DNA of 64,000 nt from the NCBI RefSeq assembly GCF_000425425.1, contig NZ_AUDK01000005.1, positions 155,007 to 219,006 on the forward strand. The letters are read 5' to 3'. Origin of the DNA: Flavobacterium daejeonense DSM 17708 (GTDB taxonomy: Bacteria > Bacteroidota > Bacteroidia > Flavobacteriales > Flavobacteriaceae). Numbering within the stretch: position 1 is the stretch's first letter; each line of letters opens with the position of its first letter. Below the pieces are notes generated by a model that did no database searches, was not told where the DNA came from, and saw only the letters and a program-made list of their open reading frames with translations. The position numbers and the translations under genes were made by a program. Shown piece by piece: positions 53,266 to 61,971 of this stretch.

Positions 53266-55140
53266 ATGTCGAGTATCATTCAATTACTTCCTGATCATGT
53301 TGCTAATCAAATCGCCGCCGGAGAAGTGGTTCAAAGGCCGGCTTCGGTAGTTAAAGAATTACTTGAAAATGCGGTAGATGCGAATGCAACGGATATCAAG
53401 CTGATTATAAAAGATGCCGGAAAATCCCTGGTTCAGGTAATTGATAATGGAAAAGGGATGAGTGTTACCGACGCCCGATTGTGTTTTGAGCGTCATGCGA
53501 CTTCCAAAATCCGTCATGCTGAAGATTTATTTAGTTTGCATACCAAAGGATTTCGTGGTGAAGCTTTGGCTTCTATCGCTGCGATTGCTCATGTGGAAAT
53601 GAAAACGAAGCAGGAGCAGGACGAATTAGGAACGCAAATTGTTATCGAAGGAAGTAAATTTGTTTCTCAGGAATCGGCAGTTTTGCCACAGGGAACTTCT
53701 TTTGCGATTAAAAATTTGTTTTTTAATATCCCCGCCCGACGCAATTTCCTGAAATCGGATACAGTGGAATACCGTCATGTTATTGACGAATTTCAACGTG
53801 TGGCATTGGCACATTCTAATATCCATTTTACATTTTATCATAATGGAAGCGAAATGTATAATTTGCCCGTTTCGACTTTAAGACAACGTGTGGTAAATGT
53901 TTTTTCAGGGAAAACCAATGAAAAGTTGGTTCCGGTTCAGGAAGAAACCGAAATTGTAACGATTCAGGGATTTGTCAGCAAACCTGAATTTGCTAAAAAG
54001 AGCAGGGGAGAACAGTTTTTTTTCGTTAATGATCGTTTTATTAAAAGTGGTTATTTGCATCATGCTGTGATGGCGGCGTATGACGGAATCCTGAAAGATG
54101 GCGCACAACCGAGTTATTTTCTGTATTTGACGGTTCCGGCCAATTCGATTGATATCAATATTCATCCTACGAAAACCGAAATTAAATTTGACGACGAAAG
54201 CGCTTTGTATGCGATTTTAAGAGCTTCCATCAAGCACAGTTTAGGACAGTTTAATATTGCTCCGGTTTTGGATTTTGAACGAGATGCTAATTTGGATACG
54301 CCTTATCATTACAAAGATTTGGAAGGAATAACGCCTACCATTCAGGTGGATCGTTCTTTTAATCCTTTTTCGGATGATAAAGAAACCAAGTCTTACAGTT
54401 CATCCGGTTCAGGTTCTGCTTCTTCATACAAAAAACCGGCTGCTACAGCTAATTGGGAAAGTTTGTATGTAGGTTTGAAACAGGAACCAGATTTGGCAAT
54501 AGAAAGTGCCGAAATTTCTTTTGAAAGCGAAGAGGTTACAGCTTCTTTGTTCAATGATGGAGAAGTAGAGCAAAGTGTACAGAATGTTTATCAAATTCAT
54601 AAAAAATACATTGTTTCTCCCATAAAATCAGGAATGGTTATTGTGGATCAGCAACGCGCGCATCAAAGGGTTTTATACGAACAGTTTTTGACCAATATGA
54701 CGGTGCATCAGGCATCGAGTCAGCAGTTGTTGTTTCCGTTAGAATTGTATTTTTCGGCTGGTGAAATGGAATTAATCGACGAATTAAAACTTTCGCTGAT
54801 TAATACCGGATTTGTTTTTGAAGAAACCAATGGTAATCATGTGGTTATTTCCGGAATTCCGGTAAATGTAACCGAAAGTGAAGTTTCAATCGTATTGGAA
54901 CAATTATTAAGTGATTTACAGGAAGGAATTCCTGAGAATAGTTTTAGTCAAAATGATTCTATTGCCAAGTCGATGGCAAAGAGTCTGGCGGTAAAAACAG
55001 GAACCAGTTTAACGATAAAAGAACAGGAGAATTTAGTAAACGGACTTTTTGCCTGTAAAGATCCAAATGTGTCTCCGTTTCAAAAACCAACTTTCATCAC
55101 CATGCGTGTGGAAGATATAGATAAAAAATTTGCAATATGA
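53266..55140 (+). CDS. mutL: DNA mismatch repair protein MutL
   Basis: GHKL ATPase linking MutS recognition to strand removal. The 624-residue protein has Glu31 and Asn35 (VVKELLENAVDAN), DNGKGM near 65 and TKGFRGEALASIAA near 90-103, all intact. A Ser/Thr-rich linker spans about 360-420. The C-terminal dimerisation domain has VDQQRAHQRVLYE where endonuclease-type MutL proteins carry DQHAxxERxxxE, and SPFQKPTF where CPHGRPT is expected, so the metal-binding endonuclease site appears altered. It overlaps the rhomboid gene by four bases. Confidence 0.96.
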   Translation: MSSIIQLLPDHVANQIAAGEVVQRPASVVKELLENAVDANATDIKLIIKDAGKSLVQVIDNGKGMSVTDARLCFERHATSKIRHAEDLFSLHTKGFRGEALASIAAIAHVEMKTKQEQDELGTQIVIEGSKFVSQESAVLPQGTSFAIKNLFFNIPARRNFLKSDTVEYRHVIDEFQRVALAHSNIHFTFYHNGSEMYNLPVSTLRQRVVNVFSGKTNEKLVPVQEETEIVTIQGFVSKPEFAKKSRGEQFFFVNDRFIKSGYLHHAVMAAYDGILKDGAQPSYFLYLTVPANSIDINIHPTKTEIKFDDESALYAILRASIKHSLGQFNIAPVLDFERDANLDTPYHYKDLEGITPTIQVDRSFNPFSDDKETKSYSSSGSGSASSYKKPAATANWESLYVGLKQEPDLAIESAEISFESEEVTASLFNDGEVEQSVQNVYQIHKKYIVSPIKSGMVIVDQQRAHQRVLYEQFLTNMTVHQASSQQLLFPLELYFSAGEMELIDELKLSLINTGFVFEETNGNHVVISGIPVNVTESEVSIVLEQLLSDLQEGIPENSFSQNDSIAKSMAKSLAVKTGTSLTIKEQENLVNGLFACKDPNVSPFQKPTFITMRVEDIDKKFAI

Positions 55141-55889
55141 TGAATATAACGCCTATAGTCAAACAATTACTAATCATTAACGTTCTGTTTTTTATTGGAA
55201 CCTTATTTGTGGGAGATCCGGCTTACCAAATTCTGGCCATGTTTTTTCCTGAAAATAATGATTTTCATTTTTGGCAGCTTTTAACGCATATGTTTATGCA
55301 CGGCGGATTTGCCCATATTGCTTTCAATATGTTTGCTTTGTATTCGTTTGGTTCTACCTTAGAACATTTTTGGGGAAGTCAAAAGTTGTTGTTTTTTTAC
55401 CTTTCCTGTGGTTTAGGAGCCGTTTTGGTTCAAACCGGAGTTAATTATTATTATTTTAATGAAGCGGTTAACGTTTTAGGAGCTCATGGTTTTGAGAAAG
55501 CTGAGATTGTAAAAATATTGAACGAAGGCAAAATCAATACACAATGGGAATCGATATTAACAGCGACGCAATACCAACAGTTTTTAAGTTCTTTCCTGGG
55601 AACGATGGTGGGAGCTTCGGGAGCGATTTATGGGTTGTTAGTGGCTTTTGCGTTTATGTTTCCTAATGCCGAGTTGGGAATTATGTTTATTCCGGTTCCG
55701 GTTAAAGCTAAATATTTTGTTCCGGTTTACATGCTGCTTTTTGATGGATTCTTCGGTATTTTTGGTAATTCATTGATGGGGATAGATTCAGGAATTGCTC
55801 ATTTTGCACACATTGGTGGTGCGATATCTGGTTTTTTGATTATGTGGTATTGGAAGAAAAATCAGTTTAATAACAACCGTTGGAACTAA
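55137..55889 (+). CDS. Rhomboid intramembrane serine protease
   Basis: This 250-residue protein with six helices cleaves membrane-spanning substrates within the bilayer. The catalytic dyad is Ser161 (VGASGAIYG) and His225 (FAHIGGAISG); the HGGFAHIAFNMFAL block (55-68) is typical of the family. An unusual soluble insert (about 105-150) separates helices 3 and 4. Its start overlaps the mutL stop (ATGA), and a second rhomboid follows 33 bases later. Confidence 0.93.
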   Translation: MMNITPIVKQLLIINVLFFIGTLFVGDPAYQILAMFFPENNDFHFWQLLTHMFMHGGFAHIAFNMFALYSFGSTLEHFWGSQKLLFFYLSCGLGAVLVQTGVNYYYFNEAVNVLGAHGFEKAEIVKILNEGKINTQWESILTATQYQQFLSSFLGTMVGASGAIYGLLVAFAFMFPNAELGIMFIPVPVKAKYFVPVYMLLFDGFFGIFGNSLMGIDSGIAHFAHIGGAISGFLIMWYWKKNQFNNNRWN

Positions 55890-55922
55890 AATTAAAGTAA
55901 TAATTCAGATAAAGACGAATAC

Positions 55923-56795
55923 ATGAATATTCTGGACGACTTAAAAATGCAATACAAACTGGGAGGAATTGTCAATAAGCTAATTTATTGGAATGTAGCC
56001 TGTTTTTTGATTTCATTTGTTTTGCCGGGAATATTGCGCATTTTTAATGTTGATTTGAATGTGTTGCAATATGTGAGTTTGTCGTCTAATCCGTCCGATT
56101 TATTGTGGAAACCCTGGTCGCTTATCAGTTATGCTTTTTTTCATTTTGATTTCTTTCATATTTTATTCAATATGCTGGTGCTGAATTTTGCAAGCCAGTT
56201 GTTTTTGACTTTTTTTACTCAAAAACAGTTTTTAGGTTTGTATTTATTGGCAGCTGTTTTTGGCGGAGCCGTTTTTATGGGCACGTATTATTTGATGAAT
56301 ATGGATGCTCCGATTGTTGGGGCTTCGGCAGCAATTATGGCCATTTTGATGGCGGTAACCAGTTATCAGCCACTAATGGAAGTGCGTTTGTTGTTGATAG
56401 GAAGAGTGAAATTATGGCATATTACGGCGGTGTTGTTGATACTAGATTTGATGCAGCTTCGTTTAGAGAATATGGGAGGACATATTTCGCATTTGGCAGG
56501 AGCTTTATTTGGTTTTGTTTATATCAAAGCCTTACAAAACGGAACTGATATGAGTTTAATTGTCACTAACGTTATTAGTTTTTTTGCCAATGGTTTCAGA
56601 ACAACACCAAGCACACCGTTTAAAAAAGTTCATAAAAATTATAACAAACCCGTTGAGAAGCGTACCACTTCCCGGATTGTTACCAAGGATAAAACCCAAC
56701 AACAAATTGATGAGATTTTAGATAAAATCAGTCAGTCGGGTTATGATAGTTTAACAAAAGAAGAAAAGGATTTTTTATTCAAATCAGGGAAATAA
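55923..56795 (+). CDS. Second rhomboid family protease
   Basis: This 290-residue paralogue of the preceding gene has six helices, HFDFFHILFNMLVLNF near 74-89, Ser135 in VGASAAIMA and His190 in ISHLAGALFG. The dyad is retained, although the GxSG(A) motif is GASAA, a common variant. A cytoplasmic tail (about 215-290) ends QIDEILDKISQSGYDSLTKE, a short helical module seen in many Bacteroidota rhomboids. It sits in a mutL-rhomboid-rhomboid-EEP gene run. Confidence 0.9.
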   Translation: MNILDDLKMQYKLGGIVNKLIYWNVACFLISFVLPGILRIFNVDLNVLQYVSLSSNPSDLLWKPWSLISYAFFHFDFFHILFNMLVLNFASQLFLTFFTQKQFLGLYLLAAVFGGAVFMGTYYLMNMDAPIVGASAAIMAILMAVTSYQPLMEVRLLLIGRVKLWHITAVLLILDLMQLRLENMGGHISHLAGALFGFVYIKALQNGTDMSLIVTNVISFFANGFRTTPSTPFKKVHKNYNKPVEKRTTSRIVTKDKTQQQIDEILDKISQSGYDSLTKEEKDFLFKSGK

Positions 56796-56838
56796 TGGTT
56801 TGAAGTTTGTGGAGACTTTGGACATTTAATTAGACAAA

Positions 56839-57885
56839 ATGAAAAATCTTTCGTGGTTTAACAGAGTAATGTTTGTTTTAAACAGTATTCTTATAGTCGT
56901 TACTTTTATCGCTTATGTGTTGCCATTTCTGGCGCCTAAAATCTTCCCTTTATTGTCGGTAGTAACTTTGTTTATGCCTTTGTTTTTTGTTTTAAACGGA
57001 CTTTTTTTTGTGTATTGGGGAATACAACTCAAAAAAAGAATGATGATGTCCGGTTTGGTTCTTTTAATCGGAATCACTTTTATCAATAAGTTTTATAAAT
57101 TTTCAACTAAAGAATTTCCGGAAAGCGAAAAGGATTTTGTGGTAATGAGCTACAATGTTCGTTTGTTTAATTTGTTTAAATGGCAGGACAAAACGGATAT
57201 TCCGGAATCAATATTGCATTTTATCAACGAAAAAAATCCGGATATTGTATGTATTCAGGAGTATTCTAATTCGGCTCATGTGGATTTAAAAGTATATCCC
57301 CATCGTGCGATTTTTATGGAAGGGAATCAAATTAAAACCGGACAGGCTGTTTTTTCTAAGTTTCCCATTATTGAAGAAGGCAAAATTTCTTTCCCGAATT
57401 CGACCAATAATGTAGTTTATGCCGATATTAAGAAGGGAAAAGATGTTATCAGGGTTTATAATATGCAATTGCAATCCATTAAAATATCGCCGGATGTAAA
57501 CGAGATTTCCGAAAACATTGATGTGATTGACAAGGAAAAATCTCAGATGATGTTCATGCGTATCAGCAGGGCTTTTAAACAACAACAGCAACAGGCTGAA
57601 ATTTTGAGAGATAATTTAAAAAACTGTCCGTATCCGGTTATCATTTGTGGAGACATGAATAACAGCGCCTTTTCATATGTTTATCGCATTATTAAAGGAA
57701 GTTTGAAGGACGCTTTTGAAGAGACCGGAAAAGGTTTTGGTCAAACGTATCGATTTAAATATTATCCGGCCCGAATTGATTATATTTTTGCCGACAGAAA
57801 TATGCAGGTGAAAATGTTTGAAACCTTCCCTGATTTTGATAATTCGGATCATTTTCCAATTATGGCAAAACTTTCGTTGGAATAA
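56839..57885 (+). CDS. Endonuclease/exonuclease/phosphatase family membrane protein
   Basis: This 348-residue protein has three N-terminal helices (about 9-85) and then an EEP domain: VMSYNVRLFN, DIVCIQEY (metal-binding Glu), ICGDMNNSAFSY and the C-terminal DNSDHFPIMAKL. Those are the catalytic motifs of the DNase I-like fold. With membrane helices, a phosphoesterase acting at the envelope is more likely than a DNase. The gene closes the run that starts with mutL. Confidence 0.9.
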   Translation: MKNLSWFNRVMFVLNSILIVVTFIAYVLPFLAPKIFPLLSVVTLFMPLFFVLNGLFFVYWGIQLKKRMMMSGLVLLIGITFINKFYKFSTKEFPESEKDFVVMSYNVRLFNLFKWQDKTDIPESILHFINEKNPDIVCIQEYSNSAHVDLKVYPHRAIFMEGNQIKTGQAVFSKFPIIEEGKISFPNSTNNVVYADIKKGKDVIRVYNMQLQSIKISPDVNEISENIDVIDKEKSQMMFMRISRAFKQQQQQAEILRDNLKNCPYPVIICGDMNNSAFSYVYRIIKGSLKDAFEETGKGFGQTYRFKYYPARIDYIFADRNMQVKMFETFPDFDNSDHFPIMAKLSLE

Positions 57886-57930
57886 ATATAAATTAAATTC
57901 CAATTTTTAAATTCTAAATTCCAAATAAAA

Positions 57931-58557
57931 TCAAGGGATAATTAATTTTTGTGATTTCAAATAATCCACGGTGAATTTTCCTTCGTTGAAAAGTAAATCC
58001 AAGACGCTAAGGTTGTTTATAAAACCAAATTTATCATCAAAAACCTGAGTGTAGGATTCAAAAACGGAAGGGTCTTTTTTTCCATTAACTAAAAAGCGAT
58101 AGTCTGAAAATTTGTTAGAATCTACTTCGTGAAAGTATTCGTTAGTAGTTTCGAAGTCAAATTTCATTCGCATACATTTCGAAATAATTTCTAAGGCTTC
58201 TAAATTCAAATCCATTAAAAACTGATGTTTTTTTTCGAAAAAAGGAACAAAATCATCTTCAAAATATTCAAAAAAAGGCGAACTTCGGTAAGCGGCTTCT
58301 AAGGATTTGAAATGTTGTTTTTGCCAGTCAAAATCATTTTCTATTTGAATGTCTTTGGTTTTTTGATGACTTGCTCGGGAATGTTTTATTGGAATATTTA
58401 GCAGTTGTACGCCATTTGGACTATAAATGTAAGTACGGTTTCTATTCGTTTGTTTTTGAAAATTATCTTCCATTTCAAATACAATACTTTCTGCCTGAAC
58501 CATGGCAACAAAATGGCTGATTGACGGGAAATAGGAAGGATGTAATAGGGTTTTCAT
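57931..58557 (-). CDS. WbqC family protein
   Basis: This 208-residue protein fits the WbqC-like family: MKTLLHPSYFPSISHFVAMVQA at the N-terminus (split) and FQKQTNRNRTYIYSPNGVQLLNIPI near 33-57, then QKQHFKSLEAAYRSSPFFEYF near 79-99. The family is often near surface-polysaccharide genes and is thought to act in sugar or amino-sugar modification, but no reaction is shown. It lies 29 bases downstream of the four-helix-bundle gene on the same strand. Confidence 0.88.
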   Translation of the reverse strand: MKTLLHPSYFPSISHFVAMVQAESIVFEMEDNFQKQTNRNRTYIYSPNGVQLLNIPIKHSRASHQKTKDIQIENDFDWQKQHFKSLEAAYRSSPFFEYFEDDFVPFFEKKHQFLMDLNLEALEIISKCMRMKFDFETTNEYFHEVDSNKFSDYRFLVNGKKDPSVFESYTQVFDDKFGFINNLSVLDLLFNEGKFTVDYLKSQKLIIP

Positions 58558-58586
58558 TCGTTGTTTTGGTTATTTGAGGGATTTGG

Positions 58587-58982
58587 TTATTTGGTTTCAG
58601 ACTTTTCTAGTTGGTAATTTCTTAAAGAATTAAGTTTGTTTGTAATGCTTTCTAAATTTTTTCTTAAATCCAAATAATCTACTTCTGAGATAAAATTCAG
58701 TTCGTAAGAAATAATTAATTGATTAAGCACTTCAACAGAAGAGCCAAAAGCAATTGTTGTAAAGTGTGCTTTGTCTTTAAATGTTTTTCTGGCTGAGCCC
58801 TCAGCTATGTTCGATGCTATGGAAACAGATGCACGACGCAACTGTGAGATTAAATTATATTTTTCAGTTTCAGGAAACTTTGAGGTTATCTGATAAATCA
58901 TTTTCGAAAAATCTTTGGCTTCAATCCAAACTTCTAATTTTTCAAAAGAATATATATACATATTTTGGTAATTTGGCTTCAA
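58587..58982 (-). CDS. Four-helix-bundle protein, 23S-intervening-sequence type
   Basis: This protein has 131 residues, or 124 if it starts at codon 8 (MYIYSFEKLEVW). SFEKLEVWIEAKDFSKMIY, then LISQLRRASVSIASNIAEGSA, matches the S23/IVP family usually encoded inside intervening sequences of 23S rRNA. Here it sits between WbqC and lepB with no rRNA nearby, as also occurs in Bacteroidota chromosomes. The family forms a pentameric helical bundle with a basic cavity that may bind nucleic acid. Function unknown. Confidence 0.88.
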   Translation of the reverse strand: MKPNYQNMYIYSFEKLEVWIEAKDFSKMIYQITSKFPETEKYNLISQLRRASVSIASNIAEGSARKTFKDKAHFTTIAFGSSVEVLNQLIISYELNFISEVDYLDLRKNLESITNKLNSLRNYQLEKSETK

Positions 58983-59050
58983 ACTAAGTTTCGTTTAATC
59001 AAATTTATAAAATATAATTTATCAAATAACCGAATCCACAAATAGTCAAA

Positions 59051-60622
59051 TTAGCTGTTTTTTGCTTTTCTTTTTTTCCAAAAATACTCACCTACAAAGA
59101 AAGCGGCTAATAAAATTAAGAAAATTTTAAAGTAAGATTGTGGCTGACCTTCGCCGCTAACAGTGGTAAAAACTCTGTTCCAGCGCACTTTGTTCAGACC
59201 TTTGGCATTGGCATCCCAACTCATCCAGATAAAAACCGGCTTTCCTACAATGTGGTCTTCCGGTACATATCCCCAATAACGACTGTCTTCAGAATTATGA
59301 CGGTTATCTCCCATCATCCAGTAATAATTTTGTTTAAAAGTATAGCTGTTTACTACTTTTCCGTTCAGTCTGATTTCGTTTCCGGTAACTTTTAAGTCAT
59401 TTTTGTTTCCGTTATCGTCTTTTTCATAAGTTGTAATAATTCTTTCGTAAAACGGCAGGCTTTCCAGGTTAAGCGGAACTGTTTTTCCTTTTTCAGGAAT
59501 GTAAATTGGGCCGTAATTGTCACGGTTCCATTTGCTGTCAGGGAATATTCCGTATTCAGAGCCTTTAGCGATTTCTCGGGTTACAGCGGTTATTCCTGGT
59601 GTGTTTTTTAATCGTTGCGCATTGGCTCCAGTCAAAGCTTTGAAATATAATGTGTCTTTCAGTTCGCTTTTGAAACCTACCGGATCTGTAATGTCTAATT
59701 CTTTTAAAAGGCTTTCAAAATCAATAGGAGTTTTACCGTCTAAGGCTACGGCGTAAGAATACTGTGGTTTTGCTCTTTCAGGTAAAGCTAATTTTTGTCC
59801 GTTGATGTAAATATAACCGTCTTTGATAGCTAAACTGTCTCCTGGAATCCCCACGCATCTTTTTACGTAATTAGATTCCTTATCAATTGGTTTGATAACT
59901 CCGGGTTTCCCTTTTGTTTCAAAAAAGTAATGTACTGTATCAACTGGCCAGTTGAAAACGACTATGTCGGTGCGTTTTATTTTGTCTTCAATTCCGGGTA
60001 ATCTAAAGTAAGGCAATTGAGGCCAATTTAAATAGGATTTTCTTTTAGTCATTGGAATCGAGTCGTGAACCATCGGTAAAGCAACTGTAGTCATAGGAAC
60101 GCGGGCGCCATAATTCACTTTGCTAACAAAAAGGAAATCACCAACTAATAATGACTTTTCCAATGAAGAAGTAGGAATAGTGTAAGGTTGTACAAAGTAA
60201 GTATGCACAAAAGTAGCTACAATAATAGCAAATAATAGGGAACTAACCGTGTCAGCTGTTTTATTTGCCGGATGTAAGCTTCTTTCGGCGTTGTATTCTA
60301 ATTTTTGGGTGTAATTAACGTAGTAGATATACAATCCGCAAGTTACAATTCCTAAAAAGGTATCTAATTGAGAGCGTTTCCCAAAAGTTCTTAAGGTTTC
60401 TACCCAAATCACCGGAAACATAATCAAATTGATAATTGGGATAAAAAGTAATAAAGTCCACCAGGTAGGCCGACTAATAATTTTCATTAGGACAATAGCA
60501 TTATATACTGGTATTGCAGCTTCCCATTTTTTTCTTCCGGCTGCTTCATAAAGTTTCCAGGTTCCTAAAAAGTGAACAACTTGAACTAAAAGGAAGAATA
60601 CAAACCATTGATATAGTGTCAT
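59051..60622 (-). CDS. lepB: Signal peptidase I, long Bacteroidota form
   Basis: Membrane serine protease that removes Sec and Tat signal peptides. At 523 residues it is much longer than the E. coli enzyme. An N-terminal region with three to four helices (about 1-100) precedes the anchor helix (127-145). The catalytic dyad is Ser153 (IPTSSLEKSLLVGD) and Lys254 (YVKRCVGIPGDSL), with MGDNRHNSEDSRYWG near 438. A large insert separates Lys254 from the GDN motif. It is downstream of dapB by 35 bases and probably the last gene of the parA-parB-DUF5683-dapB-lepB unit. Confidence 0.93.
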   Translation of the reverse strand: MTLYQWFVFFLLVQVVHFLGTWKLYEAAGRKKWEAAIPVYNAIVLMKIISRPTWWTLLLFIPIINLIMFPVIWVETLRTFGKRSQLDTFLGIVTCGLYIYYVNYTQKLEYNAERSLHPANKTADTVSSLLFAIIVATFVHTYFVQPYTIPTSSLEKSLLVGDFLFVSKVNYGARVPMTTVALPMVHDSIPMTKRKSYLNWPQLPYFRLPGIEDKIKRTDIVVFNWPVDTVHYFFETKGKPGVIKPIDKESNYVKRCVGIPGDSLAIKDGYIYINGQKLALPERAKPQYSYAVALDGKTPIDFESLLKELDITDPVGFKSELKDTLYFKALTGANAQRLKNTPGITAVTREIAKGSEYGIFPDSKWNRDNYGPIYIPEKGKTVPLNLESLPFYERIITTYEKDDNGNKNDLKVTGNEIRLNGKVVNSYTFKQNYYWMMGDNRHNSEDSRYWGYVPEDHIVGKPVFIWMSWDANAKGLNKVRWNRVFTTVSGEGQPQSYFKIFLILLAAFFVGEYFWKKRKAKNS

Positions 60623-60657
60623 AGTTCTTTTGAATTAAAAAGTTAATTGTTTTTTGA

Positions 60658-61356
60658 TTATAGTCCTAAAACGTCTCTCATGCTAAAAATTCCGTGTTTT
60701 CCGGCAAGCCATTCGGCAGCGATTACAGCGCCAAGAGCAAATCCTTCACGGTTGTGAGCGGTATGTTTGATTTCGATACTGTCAATTCCCGAATCGTAAG
60801 TTACCGTGTGCGTTCCAGGAACTTCACCTGTTCTGACAGCTTCAATATGAATTTCGTTTTTTTTGGTGTTTTCCAATGTCCATTTGTCATAATTGCTATT
60901 TTTAATAACGTCCTGAGCTAATGAAATAGCAGTTCCGCTTGGTGCATCAAGCTTATGGATGTGATGAATTTCTTCCATTGAAACTTTGTATCCTTCAATG
61001 TTTGACATGATTTTGGCTAAATATTCGTTTAAACCAAAAAATAAATTTACGCCTAAGCTAAAGTTAGAACTCGAAATAAAGCCACCATTTTTTTCTTTGC
61101 ATAAAGCAATCATTTCGTCATAACGATCCAACCATCCGGTAGTTCCCGAAACAACAGGAACGTTGTTGTTAAAACAGGCAGAAATATTTTCAACAGCGGC
61201 CATAGGAACACTGAAATCAATGGCTACATCGGCAGTCGAAAGTCCGTCGAAAGTATTGAATTCGTCTTTTTTCAGGACAATTTCATGACCTCTTTCCAGA
61301 GCAATTCTTTCAATTACCTGTCCCATTTTTCCGTATCCTAAAAGTGCTATTTTCAT
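60658..61356 (-). CDS. dapB: 4-hydroxy-tetrahydrodipicolinate reductase
   Basis: NAD(P)H-dependent step of lysine and diaminopimelate synthesis. The 232-residue protein has the Rossmann loop LGYGKMGQ (6-13), SGTTGW near 70-75, SSNFSLGVNLFF near 95-106 and catalytic EEIHHIHKLDAPSGTA near 132-147 (His-His-x-x-Lys). Slightly short relative to the 270-residue E. coli form, as usual in Bacteroidota. Followed by lepB at 35 bases. Confidence 0.95.
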   Translation of the reverse strand: MKIALLGYGKMGQVIERIALERGHEIVLKKDEFNTFDGLSTADVAIDFSVPMAAVENISACFNNNVPVVSGTTGWLDRYDEMIALCKEKNGGFISSSNFSLGVNLFFGLNEYLAKIMSNIEGYKVSMEEIHHIHKLDAPSGTAISLAQDVIKNSNYDKWTLENTKKNEIHIEAVRTGEVPGTHTVTYDSGIDSIEIKHTAHNREGFALGAVIAAEWLAGKHGIFSMRDVLGL

Positions 61357-61410
61357 TTGTGTTTTATTTTTAAATTAAAAGAGTTCTTTCTAAAACTCCG
61401 TTGTTTTTTG

Positions 61411-61971
61411 TTAAAAGTCGTATGTCAGGCTTACGCCAATATTGGTTTTGTAATTCAGATTGTTTTGGTAAAGAGTAGGGCGAATGGATAAGCGTTCGTC
61501 CACATTGAACTGTTTCAAAGCTGCATCAACATTGGCATCGATGATGTTTAAAACATAAAAACCTACGATAAACAAAGTGGAATAATCCCGATTACGTTGA
61601 TAAAATTTTTGTGCAGCAATCAAACGGCTGTCGTCCAAATAAGTAAAATCGTCATCGTTGTATCCTTCCAGTCTTCGTTTGTACGCATCTCTGAATTGAT
61701 GGTATTTTTTATTACTGTCTATATAAAAATAAAGACTGGTTCCTATGGCACCATAAACCAAAGGAATTTTCCAGTATCTCTTATTGTATGCCTGACCTAA
61801 ACCCGGAATAACAGCCGAATAAAAAGCGGCTTTTGCCGGAGTTAACGGGTCGATGTCAATAGGTTTTACGGTGTCTTTTGCTGTTACGACAGTTTGAGTC
61901 GTTTTTTGTGACCACCCGCTAGTATTGCAAAAAAGAATAAGAAATAGTGCTATGGAAATACTCTTGTTCAC
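61411..61971 (-). CDS. DUF5683 family exported protein
   Basis: This 186-residue protein has a signal peptide (1-22, ending TSGWSQ) and the Bacteroidota DUF5683 pattern PAKAAFYSAVIPGLGQAYNKRYWKIPLVYGAI split over 45-76, followed by a membrane helix and a second one near 135-155. Start is GTG, overlapping the parB TAG by one base (TAGTG), so translation is coupled. Function unknown; conserved placement after parB suggests a link to envelope or cell division (inference). Confidence 0.85.
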   Translation of the reverse strand: MNKSISIALFLILFCNTSGWSQKTTQTVVTAKDTVKPIDIDPLTPAKAAFYSAVIPGLGQAYNKRYWKIPLVYGAIGTSLYFYIDSNKKYHQFRDAYKRRLEGYNDDDFTYLDDSRLIAAQKFYQRNRDYSTLFIVGFYVLNIIDANVDAALKQFNVDERLSIRPTLYQNNLNYKTNIGVSLTYDF

